Source of the DNA: Lachnospiraceae bacterium
Lineage (GTDB): Bacteria; Bacillota; Clostridia; Lachnospirales; Lachnospiraceae
Length of the DNA: 64,000 bases
Reading direction: 5' to 3'
NCBI GenBank assembly: GCA_017622845.1
Contig: JAGAQJ010000058.1
Span: forward strand, 1-64,000
Positions 1 through 9,501 of this stretch are shown one piece after another. Within the stretch, counting starts at the first letter, position 1. Every line of letters begins with the position of its first letter. The translations under genes and the position numbers were made by a program. The notes beneath the pieces were generated by a model. The model was not told the origin of the DNA and searched no databases. It worked only from the letters and a program-made list of their open reading frames with translations.

Positions 1-33
1 CACCCTGTGACATTGGAAAAATCAGGCGGCTAA
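1..33 (+). CDS. Possible 3' end of an upstream gene (partial)
   Basis: The first 33 bases read as ten sense codons followed by TAA, ending in ...LEKSGG, and a small terminator-like hairpin follows 20 bases later. This fits the tail of a gene beginning outside the window, but ten codons give no clue to its function and chance is not excluded. Confidence 0.35.
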   Translation, partial: HPVTLEKSGG

Positions 34-50
34 TCTTCTAAAAATTTTTA

Positions 51-87
51 GCTTCCCAAATTAGGAAGGGATTTTTTGGGCTTTTTT
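51..87 (+). terminator. Weak rho-independent terminator
   Basis: A 5-bp stem (CTTCC 52-56 with GGAAG 64-68) with a 7-base loop is followed by GGATTTTTT and a second T run. The stem is short, so it is a modest terminator at best. It separates the window edge from the glycan cluster. Confidence 0.45.
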
Positions 88-181
88 AGTCCATTACTCA
101 AATTATGCAGTTCAAATTATACAATTAGCACAACGAGTTAATTTATATTTGAAATAAAACAATATGGAGGATTTAAAGAAT

Positions 182-664
182 ATGAAGAAAAATACAATAA
201 TTTCAACAATAGCAGGTGTTGTTACCGGTGCTGTAACAAGTAGTATGCTAGTATATAAAAAGCAAAAGAAAGTAATTGACAGAAAAACGGAATACCAAGC
301 GAAAATGAAGGAGTTCTATGAATTATTAGTTGCGTGGTTGGCATTAAAGCAGGAGAATAAATCATTATCGGATTACTTTATAAAAAATAACTATAAGACA
401 GTTGCTATTTATGGCATGAAGGAATTAGGAGAAAGATTATTGAATGAATTGCAGGGGAGTGAAATAGAAATTAAGTATATTATAGATAGAAATGCAGATG
501 GAATTTATGCAGATTTGGATGTATTTACACCAGATGATGAACTGGAGGATGTGGATGTTGTCGTGGTGACTGCAATACATTATTTTGATGAAATTGAAGC
601 AGAGATGAGTGATAAAATGAGTTGTCCAATCATATCTTTGGAAGATGTTATCTATGCAGTATAA
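182..664 (+). CDS. Membrane-anchored stand-alone Rossmann-like domain protein
   Basis: A 160-residue protein of unknown function. The start at 182 is preferred because GGAGG lies at 166-170, 11 bases upstream; the in-frame ATG at 164 overlaps that site. Residues about 5-25 form one hydrophobic, probably membrane-spanning segment, followed by a charged linker. Residues about 68-160 begin with VAIYGMKELGERLL, a beta-strand and glycine turn typical of nucleotide-binding Rossmann folds. A similar module is attached to six larger proteins further along the cluster (2017-13101), so this looks like the free, membrane-tethered version. Its base composition is visibly A+T-rich, like the next two genes. 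The ligand is unknown and no catalytic motif is evident. Confidence 0.7.
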   Translation: MKKNTIISTIAGVVTGAVTSSMLVYKKQKKVIDRKTEYQAKMKEFYELLVAWLALKQENKSLSDYFIKNNYKTVAIYGMKELGERLLNELQGSEIEIKYIIDRNADGIYADLDVFTPDDELEDVDVVVVTAIHYFDEIEAEMSDKMSCPIISLEDVIYAV

Positions 665-819
665 TTATAACGGTAAAAAGGTACATGGAGTTGGACAAGA
701 TGTTGTTTTGGTTTGTTATATCAAGTTAAGTCATTGTTGTAATGTTAGACACCATTGTATAAGGCACCTTAAATCAAAATTTTGTGCGAAGTAAATTTAG
801 AAAGTATGGAGAAAAAGAT

Positions 820-1947
820 ATGATACCCAAAGTACTGGCAATTTATTTGCCGCAATATCATAGAATACCTGAAAACGATGAATGGTGGGGAGAGGGATTT
901 ACAGAATGGGCAAACGTAAGAAGAGGAAAGCCTTTTTATCAAGGGCATTATCAGCCCAGAGAACCACTTAATGATGACTATTATGACTTATCCGATTTAT
1001 CTGTATTAGAAAGACATACCAAATTGGCAAAAAGAGCCGGTATAGAAGGATTTTGCTTTTATCATTATTATTTTAAAGGTAAAAAGCTATTGGAAAAACC
1101 TGTTGAAGAATATAGGGAACACTCTAAAGAACAGTTTCCATATTGTTTAATATGGGCAAATCAATCTTGGACGAGAACTTGGTATAGGGGTAATATTGGG
1201 AGGAAAGTTCTCATAAATCAGGATTATGGAAATAAAGAGGATTGGGAAAAGCATTTCAATTATTTATTACATTTTTTTAAAGATGACAGATACATTAAAA
1301 TTGACGGAAAACCTGTTTATATAATTTATCTTCCTCAAGATATAATCTGCAGAAAGCAGATGTTCGCGTTTTGGAGGAAACTTGCTGTTCAAAATGGATT
1401 TAAAGGTTTGTATATAATTGCAATGGATACATGGGAGGACAATGATCTTAAGGTTAATTTGTATGATGCTTTTATGAATTTTGAACCTGCACATACTTTT
1501 AAAAATGATAATTCGTATAGGAAAAAAATTTATAATTGGAAAGATAAAAAAATTAAAAATATAGACAAAAATACAGGTAAAATAATAAAGAGATTGCTGA
1601 TTAAGGATATGTATACATATTCTTTCTTTTGTAAAAAAACTGATAGATTAACAAAAGAAACACCAAAAATGAAAACATTTCTTGGGGTATTTTCAGGATG
1701 GGATAATACTGCACGAAAGGATGAAGATGGTTTAATAATCAGAAATTGTAATCCCAAAGGGTTTGGTCACATGTTGGAAAGAGCATTAAAGAAGTCTTGC
1801 GAAAGACATAATGAATTTGTGTTTATTAATGCATGGAATGAGTGGTCAGAGGGTGCGTATTTAGAGCCGGATAAAAAATATGGATATGCATATCTTAATG
1901 AGATAAGGCGTACTGTAAAAAAAATGAAACAAGTTGACATTAACTGA
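820..1947 (+). CDS. WbsX-family (GH99-like) surface polysaccharide protein
   Basis: A 375-residue protein starting with IPKVLAIYLPQYHRIPEN, then WWGEGFTEW and GFCFYHYYF, and ending near FINAWNEWSEGAYLEPD. These motifs are characteristic of the WbsX / glycosyltransferase-associated family (related to GH99), found in O-antigen and capsule clusters. Its exact reaction is not established; a glycosidase-like TIM-barrel role in glycan assembly or trimming is plausible. The ATG at 820 has GGAG at 808-811; an in-frame GTG at 784 is less likely. There is no signal peptide, so it probably acts in the cytoplasm. It is the second gene of the glycan cluster and is A+T-rich. Confidence 0.8.
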   Translation: MIPKVLAIYLPQYHRIPENDEWWGEGFTEWANVRRGKPFYQGHYQPREPLNDDYYDLSDLSVLERHTKLAKRAGIEGFCFYHYYFKGKKLLEKPVEEYREHSKEQFPYCLIWANQSWTRTWYRGNIGRKVLINQDYGNKEDWEKHFNYLLHFFKDDRYIKIDGKPVYIIYLPQDIICRKQMFAFWRKLAVQNGFKGLYIIAMDTWEDNDLKVNLYDAFMNFEPAHTFKNDNSYRKKIYNWKDKKIKNIDKNTGKIIKRLLIKDMYTYSFFCKKTDRLTKETPKMKTFLGVFSGWDNTARKDEDGLIIRNCNPKGFGHMLERALKKSCERHNEFVFINAWNEWSEGAYLEPDKKYGYAYLNEIRRTVKKMKQVDIN

Positions 1948-2016
1948 AATATTGTAAATCGTAAGTATAAAGTATGTTTATGATATTTTTATGTATTTCA
2001 GGAGGATTGGTAAATA

Positions 2017-5000
2017 ATGATTGAAGCTGTACTTAACAAGGTTGAAGCGGAGTATAATAATGAAAAAAATCTGGGAGAAACACAGTATCGCTTAAAATTA
2101 TTAAGAGAAAGTGAAGAAAAGTTTCACAATAAGAGAATAGCATTGTACGGAATCGGGGACAATGCCAGGTTTATTTTAAATGAATTGGTTGGCGAAAATA
2201 TAGTTGCACTAATAGATTTAAAATCATTCGGGCAATATAAGTATGGAAAAAAAGTATTGTCTCTTGAGGAGTGTATATTTCTAAACATTGAAGTTATTAT
2301 TATTGCTGCAGAAGCGAAGTCATCTGCAATTGTTGCTGAAAGAATTTTACCCTTTTGCGTACAAAACAACATAAGTCTTATCAATATGTATGGAAGAGAT
2401 GAAATCCTGCAAAAGCAGAGATATCTTCAAAAACAGATTGATTATTTAAATGTATCAGCAGATACGCTAATGGAACAGATAAAAAATGTTGAAGTCATTT
2501 GCGTTGAACTTTTAAAAGTATTGGGAGGAATTCCTTTTTATGATCAAAATGATTTTTTAAATGCTTTAGGAGAAAAAATAAAAGATACATCGTTCGCTCA
2601 TAGAAGGAGAGGGATTGAGAACAAGATCAAAAAGAGAATATATGATATTCCGGATGTTTATAAGGCATTTTCAACTGTGTCTTTTGGTATAAATGACTCT
2701 CAAGAGATGTGTGATATAGAAGAAGATTTTCTGATTGAGCAGTTTATAGAATTTCATAATATGGTAAATATTATAAATGAGGCATCCAGGATCGGAAAAA
2801 AAGTATATATATATTCAGAACTGAAACTTTCAAAAATAAAGCTGGAAAAATTGTTGGAAAAAATCGGAGTACGAAATTATTGCGGAATTATTCAGGAAAG
2901 TATAGGACGCCTTACCATTTCTAATGGACTAATTAGAAAATCATTGAGGGAAGATTTTTATAGGAGAAAATTGTTTATCTGTTCTGATGATTATAGCAAT
3001 ATTGTATTAGCGAATGCCTATGAAATGGACGTTTGTTTAATAAAGGATCCATGGAAATTTTTGTCAGAGATATCTGATATACATATAGATAGAAATTTGG
3101 TTAAGGAAGAAGAAAAAAATAATTTTGCGAAGTATGTTTACTGCAATTTCAAAGCGCCGTTTGCTAAAGAGAAATGTAATGGTTCACTCTTTCAAATTCC
3201 GGAATATAGTGATACCCAGGAATGGAAACGTGTAAAGCGAGAAAATATAAGTAATCAATTATTAAAGAAAATAGAGATAAATAGTTTTAGTGATTTGGAG
3301 CACCTTTATTTTAAAGAATGTGAGGTGCCTTTAGTTTCTATTGTTATTCCTGTGTTTAATCATTTTGAATTTACATATAATTGTCTTAAATCCATTTTGA
3401 CAAATACTACAGGTGTATCTTATGAAGTTATATTAGCAGATGATTGCTCAACAGATATAACTGCAAATATAAAAGATATAGTTTCCGGAATAAAAGTTAT
3501 AAGAAATTCTGAGAATTTGTTGTTTTTGAAGAATTGTAATAATGCTGCTCAATATGCCCAAGGGAAATATATTCTATTTTTGAATAATGATACACAAGTC
3601 TTATACAATTGGTTAAAACCGTTAGTACATCTTCTGGAACAAGATAGTCAAATAGGACTGGTTGGCTCAAAACTTCTTTACCCGGATGGAAGTTTGCAGG
3701 AAGCTGGTGGAATAATATGGGCAGATGGAACGGGTATGAATTTTGGAAATGCAAAGAATCCTGATTTAAAGGAATATAACTATGTCAAAGAAGTTGACTA
3801 TATTTCCGGTGCTTCTATTATGATAAGGAAACAGTTATGGGAGGAAATAGGAGGCTTCGATACCAGATATGTACCTTCGTACTATGAAGATACGGATTTA
3901 GCTTTTGAAGTACGAAAATGTGGGAAAAAGGTTGTTTATCAGCCAATGTCGGAGGTGGTGCATTATGAAGGTGTGTCAAATGGCAATGATATAAATAATG
4001 GTATAAAGCAATATCAGGAAGTTAACAGAATGAAGTTTACAGCTAAATGGGCTAATATTTTAGCAAGAGAAAATTATTTGGATAAATCAGAAATTTATAA
4101 AGCTCGTGAAAGGAGAGGAAATAGAAAAGTTGTCCTATTTATTAGCACAAATATTCCGACGCCGGATAAAGATGCAGGTTCGGTATCCATTATGAGTTAT
4201 TTAAAACTCTTTATAAAGAAAGGATATATAGTAAAATTTGCTGCGACTGATTTTTTGCTGTTATTAGACTATGTGTTTGAACTGGAACAAATGGGAATAG
4301 AAGTGTTATGCGATGACTATTATGAAAGGAATTTTGATTCATGGTTAATAAAGAATCAGCATGAGATAGATTATGCATTTGTAAATTATCCAAAAGCCGG
4401 AGAACATTATATTGATTTACTTAAAGGTACATCCATAAAGGTAAGGTATTATGGACATGATTTGCATTATCTCAGAAAAAAGAGAGAATATGAAATTAGT
4501 CATAATCCTGAGGATTTAAGATTATCAGATGAGTATTATAGTATTGAATCAAAGCTGATAGAGCAAGCAGATATTGTTTATTATCCGTCAAATGTGGAAG
4601 AGAAAATTGTAATAAAGGAGTTTGGCAAAGAAGAAGTTAGAGCCATACCATTATATGCTTATGATTTGAACAAAAAAGTAAAAGAGTATCAGCCATGTAA
4701 TCGGGAAGGGATTATTTTTGTGGGGGGCTATAGACATACTCCTAACGTGGATGCTGTAGTTTGGTTTGCCAAAGAGATTTATCCCATAATATCTCCAAGG
4801 GCAGAAATTCCATTTTATATAGTCGGCTCTAATGAACCGCCGGAAGTACAGGAATTGAAGGCTCCGGGAATCATTCACAAGGGATTTTTATCCGATGAAG
4901 AATTGGATAAGTTATATGATCAGGTAAAACTAGTTATAGTTCCATTGCGTTATGGTGCCGGAGTTAAAGGTAAAATCATCGAAACACTTTATAGAGGAAT

Positions 5001-5217
5001 CCCTTTAGTCTCAACAAGTATTGGGATAGAGGGTATACCAGGGGCAGATAAGGTAATTGATGTATCTGATGATGCAGTTGGATTTGCAGATAAGATTTTA
5101 GCTTTGTATTATGATGATGAGAGAATATTAAGAACCGTCGAGAATTACAGAAATATTATAGAGCGTAATTTTTCTGAAGAGGCAGCATGGCAGATTATAG
5201 GTAATGATTTTATATAA
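2017..5217 (+). CDS. Giant multidomain glycosyltransferase: Rossmann + degenerate HAD + GT2 + GT4
   Basis: A 1066-residue protein. Residues about 35-130 hold a Rossmann-like module (RIALYGIGDNARFIL). Residues about 200-365 follow the pattern of a HAD phosphatase-like domain but with altered motifs (VSFGINDS near 222, YIYSELKLS near 264, FICSDDYSN near 321). From about 440 a GT2 domain begins (VSIVIPVFNHFEF, ADDCSTD, LNNDTQV, YYEDTDLAF near 625). From about 702 a GT4-like domain follows (VGGYRHTPN near 901, VPLRYGAGVKGKIIE near 980). The two transferase domains suggest addition of two sugars to a growing surface glycan. There is no signal peptide. A good AGGAGG site precedes the ATG. It sits between the WbsX and RgpF genes. 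Sugar specificity cannot be read from sequence. Confidence 0.85.
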   Translation: MIEAVLNKVEAEYNNEKNLGETQYRLKLLRESEEKFHNKRIALYGIGDNARFILNELVGENIVALIDLKSFGQYKYGKKVLSLEECIFLNIEVIIIAAEAKSSAIVAERILPFCVQNNISLINMYGRDEILQKQRYLQKQIDYLNVSADTLMEQIKNVEVICVELLKVLGGIPFYDQNDFLNALGEKIKDTSFAHRRRGIENKIKKRIYDIPDVYKAFSTVSFGINDSQEMCDIEEDFLIEQFIEFHNMVNIINEASRIGKKVYIYSELKLSKIKLEKLLEKIGVRNYCGIIQESIGRLTISNGLIRKSLREDFYRRKLFICSDDYSNIVLANAYEMDVCLIKDPWKFLSEISDIHIDRNLVKEEEKNNFAKYVYCNFKAPFAKEKCNGSLFQIPEYSDTQEWKRVKRENISNQLLKKIEINSFSDLEHLYFKECEVPLVSIVIPVFNHFEFTYNCLKSILTNTTGVSYEVILADDCSTDITANIKDIVSGIKVIRNSENLLFLKNCNNAAQYAQGKYILFLNNDTQVLYNWLKPLVHLLEQDSQIGLVGSKLLYPDGSLQEAGGIIWADGTGMNFGNAKNPDLKEYNYVKEVDYISGASIMIRKQLWEEIGGFDTRYVPSYYEDTDLAFEVRKCGKKVVYQPMSEVVHYEGVSNGNDINNGIKQYQEVNRMKFTAKWANILARENYLDKSEIYKARERRGNRKVVLFISTNIPTPDKDAGSVSIMSYLKLFIKKGYIVKFAATDFLLLLDYVFELEQMGIEVLCDDYYERNFDSWLIKNQHEIDYAFVNYPKAGEHYIDLLKGTSIKVRYYGHDLHYLRKKREYEISHNPEDLRLSDEYYSIESKLIEQADIVYYPSNVEEKIVIKEFGKEEVRAIPLYAYDLNKKVKEYQPCNREGIIFVGGYRHTPNVDAVVWFAKEIYPIISPRAEIPFYIVGSNEPPEVQELKAPGIIHKGFLSDEELDKLYDQVKLVIVPLRYGAGVKGKIIETLYRGIPLVSTSIGIEGIPGADKVIDVSDDAVGFADKILALYYDDERILRTVENYRNIIERNFSEEAAWQIIGNDFI

Positions 5218-5341
5218 GAATAGTGATGATGATGGGCAAAACGATTTTGGAACATAGTTTTAACTTTTTCATCGATAAAAAGATAAGGCGGTAGTTTATG
5301 TAAGAAGTCTGCAAGACTTATCATGCAAGGAGTTAAGTATC

Positions 5342-6484
5342 ATGAAGCGGCTTTGTATATATGTAACATACAACAAAAACAACCAAATAAAAGAATACAT
5401 AGGTTATATAATCAAGGCAATCAGACAATGCGATATGGATATTTGCTTTGTATGTAATTATTTTGAATGTGTAAGCGGCTTAGAATACATACAGCCATAT
5501 GTGAACTGGATATATTATCGTGCAAACACAGGCTATGATTCGGGTGCCTATAAAGACGCTTTATGTGACTTCATAGGATGGGACAAGGTATATGAGTATG
5601 ATGAATTGATTTTGACGAATGATTCTTATTTGGGACCTTTTTTTCCAGTGGAGGATTATTTCAGACAGATGAATTCAGCAGAGTGTGACTTCTGGGGAAT
5701 GACAGGGCAGGCAGCAGGAGAATTTACGAATCCTGTTTATCAATTTGAAGCACATGTCCATAGCTATTTCTTTGTATTCCGGAAAACAGTACTGCATAGC
5801 GAGGCATTTCGGGATTTTTGGAATCAGTTTGAGTATCCCGCAAGTTTTCGGCAGGCTATTATTAATTTTGAAATACAGATAAATGTGTATCTGCGAAAAT
5901 GCGGTTTTAAAGCATCTTCCTTAATTGATTTATGGCATATTGAGCTGGAACGAAATGTAAATCCATTTTTACAGCATCCATATGAACTGATAGCGGAGCA
6001 TCGTTTTCCAATATTGAAAAAGAAAAGTCTTCTTATAAGAAATCCCGGTTTCTCAAGTGCTTTGAGGGCAGTTCAGTATTTAAAAGAAAAAGAGCTTTAT
6101 CCGGCGGAATTGATAGAAGAAATCATAGAAAATCAATTTTACATTCCGGAATTCGGGGAGCAGGAATGTAATAGTCTGGAGAATTTTTATCATCAGCATT
6201 CAAAGATATACATTTATGGAGATGGTGTATGCGGTAGGAATCTGGCGGTTTATTTTGAATACAAGGGCTGGCGTTTTGAGCATTTTCTTGTGACAAACAC
6301 AGAGGAAGCGGATTCAGATGTTATGACTATTGAACAGGTGGATATTGGACCAACAGTCGGCATTATTATTTCCGTAATTAATCCAACAGTAGCAGAAGAA
6401 ATGGCATCAAATATTGGAGAAAGATGCTGTAAAGGACAATTATTCTTTATATCGGAATGTAGATCAATACAGTTACCGATATAA
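5342..6484 (+). CDS. RgpF-like rhamnan synthesis protein with C-terminal Rossmann module
   Basis: A 380-residue protein. Residues 1 to about 270 match the rhamnan synthesis protein F type: the NTGYDSGAYKDAL motif, LTNDSYLGPFF, and a conserved late RNPGF. RgpF proteins act in assembly or side-chain modification of streptococcal rhamnose-glucose polysaccharides. Residues about 288-375 add a Rossmann-like unit (KIYIYGDGVCGRNLA) not part of ordinary RgpF and resembling those in neighbouring proteins. AAGGAG lies 9 bases before the ATG. From here on the G+C content is visibly higher than in the first three genes. A rhamnose-containing glycan is possible, but no dTDP-rhamnose genes are in the window. 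Confidence 0.8.
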   Translation: MKRLCIYVTYNKNNQIKEYIGYIIKAIRQCDMDICFVCNYFECVSGLEYIQPYVNWIYYRANTGYDSGAYKDALCDFIGWDKVYEYDELILTNDSYLGPFFPVEDYFRQMNSAECDFWGMTGQAAGEFTNPVYQFEAHVHSYFFVFRKTVLHSEAFRDFWNQFEYPASFRQAIINFEIQINVYLRKCGFKASSLIDLWHIELERNVNPFLQHPYELIAEHRFPILKKKSLLIRNPGFSSALRAVQYLKEKELYPAELIEEIIENQFYIPEFGEQECNSLENFYHQHSKIYIYGDGVCGRNLAVYFEYKGWRFEHFLVTNTEEADSDVMTIEQVDIGPTVGIIISVINPTVAEEMASNIGERCCKGQLFFISECRSIQLPI

Positions 6485-6502
6485 GACAGATGGGGGAAGT
6501 AT

Positions 6503-7216
6503 ATGAACATAGCAATGATAATTGCCGGGGGAACCGGAAACCGGATGCATCAGGATATACCAAAACAATTTTTAACTGTAAATGAAAAGCCGGTCATCAT
6601 ATATACATTAGAGGTATTTCAGAAACACCCTGCTGTAGATGAGGTTATAGTGGTTTGTATTGAAGGCTGGGAACAAATTTTATGGGCATATGCCAGGCAG
6701 TTTAATATTTCGAAAATGACAACAGTTGTTCCAGGCGGGGGAAGTGGTCAGGAATCTATTTATAATGGTTTGAAAGAATTGGAGAAGTCGCATGATGCGG
6801 ACGACATTGTGCTGATTCATGATGCGATTCGTCCAATGGTGTCAGAAGAAATCATTTCAGACTGCATTAATAAGACCATAGAATTCGGGTCCGCTATCGC
6901 GGTGATTCCATGTGCGGAGGCGATGCTGGTGTCTGAAAATCAGGAGAATTCACAGCAGATATATAACCGGGATTACTTGAAACGAACGCAGACACCTCAG
7001 GGATTTCGGCTGGGAAAACTGTTAGATATTCATAATCGGGCGATAGATGAAGGTATAAGAAATTCAGTTGCTTCTTGTACTCTGATGATTGAACTGGGAG
7101 AGCAGGTTCACTTTTCAAAAGGTTCAGAAAAAAATATTAAGCTTACTACAGTAGAAGACATTGATATTTTTAAAGCGTTATTACTGGCAAAAAGAGCGGA
7201 ATGGTTAAAAGATTAG
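6503..7216 (+). CDS. IspD/TarI-type cytidylyltransferase (first copy)
   Basis: A 237-residue nucleotidyltransferase with the IIAGGTGNRM glycine-rich CTP loop, DIPKQFL, a VLIHDAIRP metal/substrate motif and RTQTPQGFRL. These define the IspD family, which includes MEP-pathway IspD and TarI-type polyol-phosphate cytidylyltransferases. Placement directly before an SDR gene and a LicD gene argues for a CDP-activated polyol or similar alditol for a surface glycan rather than isoprenoid synthesis; this is inference. It starts 18 bases after the RgpF stop with GGGGGAAG upstream, so it is probably co-transcribed. A second, divergent copy lies at 13835-14533. Confidence 0.85.
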   Translation: MNIAMIIAGGTGNRMHQDIPKQFLTVNEKPVIIYTLEVFQKHPAVDEVIVVCIEGWEQILWAYARQFNISKMTTVVPGGGSGQESIYNGLKELEKSHDADDIVLIHDAIRPMVSEEIISDCINKTIEFGSAIAVIPCAEAMLVSENQENSQQIYNRDYLKRTQTPQGFRLGKLLDIHNRAIDEGIRNSVASCTLMIELGEQVHFSKGSEKNIKLTTVEDIDIFKALLLAKRAEWLKD

Positions 7217-7268
7217 GTTTGAGAATAAGTTCTCATTACGGGCAAATTGATTTGGCATAGGTAGATAT

Positions 7269-8273
7269 ATGAATTATTTAGAAAATGAAATATATCGGGC
7301 GGACATTGAAGCTGCGATTTCCAATGTAAATGGATTTGATTATTTTGATAATAAGAGAATATTAGTTCTTGGTTCGACAGGATTGATAGGTTCCTTTTTG
7401 GTTGATTGCTTTTTGTATTCCAATTCTAAATGGAATATGAATATAGATATTTATGCAGTCAGCAGAAAGCGTGAGCATTTAAAGCTGCGGTTTGCGGAAG
7501 GAACAGATAAGCTGCATTTTGTGGAAGGTGATGTTATTTCGCTGGAAATGGCAGAAGACGTGGATATCATTATTCATGCAGCAAGTCATGCCCATCCGCA
7601 GGCGTTTCGGGAGACCCCGGTTGAAACCATGCTTGGCAATTTTTTGGGAACTCATAGAGTGATGGAGATTGCCAGAAAAAATCCGGGCTGTCGCGTATTA
7701 TTTGTATCTTCGGGAGAGGTACAGGAATATGTGGATCATTTAACGGTAAGGGCATGTTATCCGGTCAGTAAGAAGGCATCGGAGACACTTTGTCTGTCTT
7801 ATATGCAGGAATATGGCATTGATGTTGTAATGGCCAGACCATGCCATACATTCGGTGCAAATGTTACACAGAGTGATAACAGGGCAACAGCGCAGTTTAT
7901 CGGGAAAGCTGTACGGAATGAAGACATAGTATTGAACAGTCTGGGGACGCAGGTACGTTCCTTTGCTTATGTGGCGGACTGTGTTTCAGGCTTATTGACG
8001 ATTGCAGCCTGTGGGCAGAAGGGATATGTGTATGGCGTAGCAGCTGACGAGACGTGCTCTGTCAGACAGTTTGCAAAGCAGTGCGCGGATGCGGCTCACA
8101 CGCAGGTTTTGATAAGTGATGCAAATGCAATAGAGAGGGCAGAGGCATCACCGATTAAGGAGCAGATTATAGACAATACAGATTTAAAAGGATTGGGATG
8201 GAAACCATTGTTTACAATAGAACAGGGAATTCGGCATTCGATTATCATTCAGAGACAGACAAGGGAGCAGTAA
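7269..8273 (+). CDS. NAD(P)-dependent extended SDR (epimerase/dehydratase family)
   Basis: A 334-residue extended short-chain dehydrogenase. VLGSTGLIGSFLV near residue 36 is the dinucleotide-binding GxxGxxG motif, FVSSGEV carries the conserved Ser region, and YPVSKKASE supplies the catalytic YxxxK. The N-terminal ~25 residues precede the Rossmann core. The family converts sugar nucleotides or sugar phosphates by epimerisation, dehydration or reduction. Lying between a cytidylyltransferase and a LicD transferase, it may act on a CDP-linked or phosphorylated intermediate, but the substrate is not readable. Its stop overlaps the next start as TAATG, so translation is likely coupled. Confidence 0.8.
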   Translation: MNYLENEIYRADIEAAISNVNGFDYFDNKRILVLGSTGLIGSFLVDCFLYSNSKWNMNIDIYAVSRKREHLKLRFAEGTDKLHFVEGDVISLEMAEDVDIIIHAASHAHPQAFRETPVETMLGNFLGTHRVMEIARKNPGCRVLFVSSGEVQEYVDHLTVRACYPVSKKASETLCLSYMQEYGIDVVMARPCHTFGANVTQSDNRATAQFIGKAVRNEDIVLNSLGTQVRSFAYVADCVSGLLTIAACGQKGYVYGVAADETCSVRQFAKQCADAAHTQVLISDANAIERAEASPIKEQIIDNTDLKGLGWKPLFTIEQGIRHSIIIQRQTREQ

Positions 8274-9478
8274 TGGAGAAGTATTATATCAAAAGTATGA
8301 TAGAGGAGATTGCGAAAGGACTTGATAGGCTAATCGAACAAAAAGTCATTTGTTCCAATAAAAAAGTACTGTTATATGGTTTGGACAGATATGCTTTTGC
8401 AATGAGGACTATTTTATCCAATAAAGGATACGGCAATATAGAAGGATACATATCAGATGATGAAGCAGCAGTTGTAGAGCATAATTGTGATATTAAGAAT
8501 TTTGCCTGCAAGTATTTGAATGATACGTATGAACTGATACAGGTCAGAACGATTGAAGACAGGCTTCTTCCGTTTGATAAAAATGCAACAATACTGATAG
8601 CATCTAAATCGTATCTTTTGGAAAAAGAAAAACTTGAACGGCTGGGATATTGTGAAAATATTCACTTTTACAAAGTGTATGATTTTATTGATGAAGAACT
8701 TGACAGGCTTTTTCTGAAGAAACGCAGAATGACAATAAAAGAAATGCAGGCAACGGAGAAGAAGATTCTTGCTTATGTGGATTATCTCTGCAGAAAGTAT
8801 AACCTGAGATACTGGGTATGCGGAGGAACGCTGCTTGGAACGATTCGCCATAAGGGTTTTATACCCTGGGACGATGATATCGATATATTTTTGCCGCTGC
8901 AGGATTACCGCAGGCTGATATCAGTCTTTGAAGAGAATGAACAATATACCATGATGGGAATGGGAACGTCAGAGGTCAATGACTTTTCTGACATTTTTGC
9001 AAAAGCAGTAGATAAGTATACAATTATCAATGAAGATATCGGGACTGTGCGGAAGGTAAATCCGGTTTGGATTGATGTATTTCCATTAGTAGGACTGCCG
9101 TCGGACAAGGAGGAGAGACAGCTTTTTTTTAAGAAATATAAGGAATTGAACAGACAGATATGGGAGAATTTCTATGCGTCAAACGGCAGTACGGAAGTGT
9201 TTTCGAAATGGTATGGAAAGCAGAAAGAATTTTTAGAGAAGTATGATTTTGACAAATCACAGTATGTGGGGGTTCTGGGAACGGCATATGGTGAGCGCGA
9301 TGCTGCTACCCGGGAAGTTTATGCAGGCACCTGCAGGAGACCTTTCGAGGATATAGAAGTCAATGTTCCGGTGGGATATCAGGAATACTTGGATAATCTT
9401 TATGGCAAGAATTGGATGCAGCTTCCGGATGAGAGCAAAAGGCAGCCGCATCATAACATTGAGGCGTATTGGTTATAA
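8273..9478 (+). CDS. LicD-family phosphotransferase with N-terminal Rossmann module
   Basis: A 401-residue protein. The start at 8273 overlaps the preceding TAA (TAATG) and has AAGGGAG just upstream; a longer reading from 8198 lies inside the SDR gene and is rejected. Residues about 28-130 form a Rossmann-like module (VLLYGLDRYAFAMRT). The LicD core begins near 178 with CGGTLLGTIRHKGFIPWDDD and continues DIDIFLP, the nucleotidyltransferase-fold metal-binding signature. LicD proteins transfer phosphocholine or other phospho-alcohols from CDP donors to glycans such as teichoic acids. With two CDP-forming enzymes nearby, transfer of a phosphopolyol onto the glycan is the likeliest role (inference). 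Confidence 0.85.
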   Translation: MEKYYIKSMIEEIAKGLDRLIEQKVICSNKKVLLYGLDRYAFAMRTILSNKGYGNIEGYISDDEAAVVEHNCDIKNFACKYLNDTYELIQVRTIEDRLLPFDKNATILIASKSYLLEKEKLERLGYCENIHFYKVYDFIDEELDRLFLKKRRMTIKEMQATEKKILAYVDYLCRKYNLRYWVCGGTLLGTIRHKGFIPWDDDIDIFLPLQDYRRLISVFEENEQYTMMGMGTSEVNDFSDIFAKAVDKYTIINEDIGTVRKVNPVWIDVFPLVGLPSDKEERQLFFKKYKELNRQIWENFYASNGSTEVFSKWYGKQKEFLEKYDFDKSQYVGVLGTAYGERDAATREVYAGTCRRPFEDIEVNVPVGYQEYLDNLYGKNWMQLPDESKRQPHHNIEAYWL

Positions 9479-9501
9479 GGCAGTTGTGGAGAGAAGTGAG
9501 A

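Noticed and set aside
6503-7216. MEP-pathway IspD (isoprenoid synthesis)
   Set aside because: The family match is genuine, but two copies inside a glycan cluster beside SDR, LicD, epimerase and polyol dehydrogenase genes favour CDP-alditol synthesis. Not disproved.
8198-8272. Longer N-terminus for the LicD protein
   Set aside because: It lies wholly inside the SDR coding region; the TAATG overlap with AAGGGAG upstream gives a better start at 8273.
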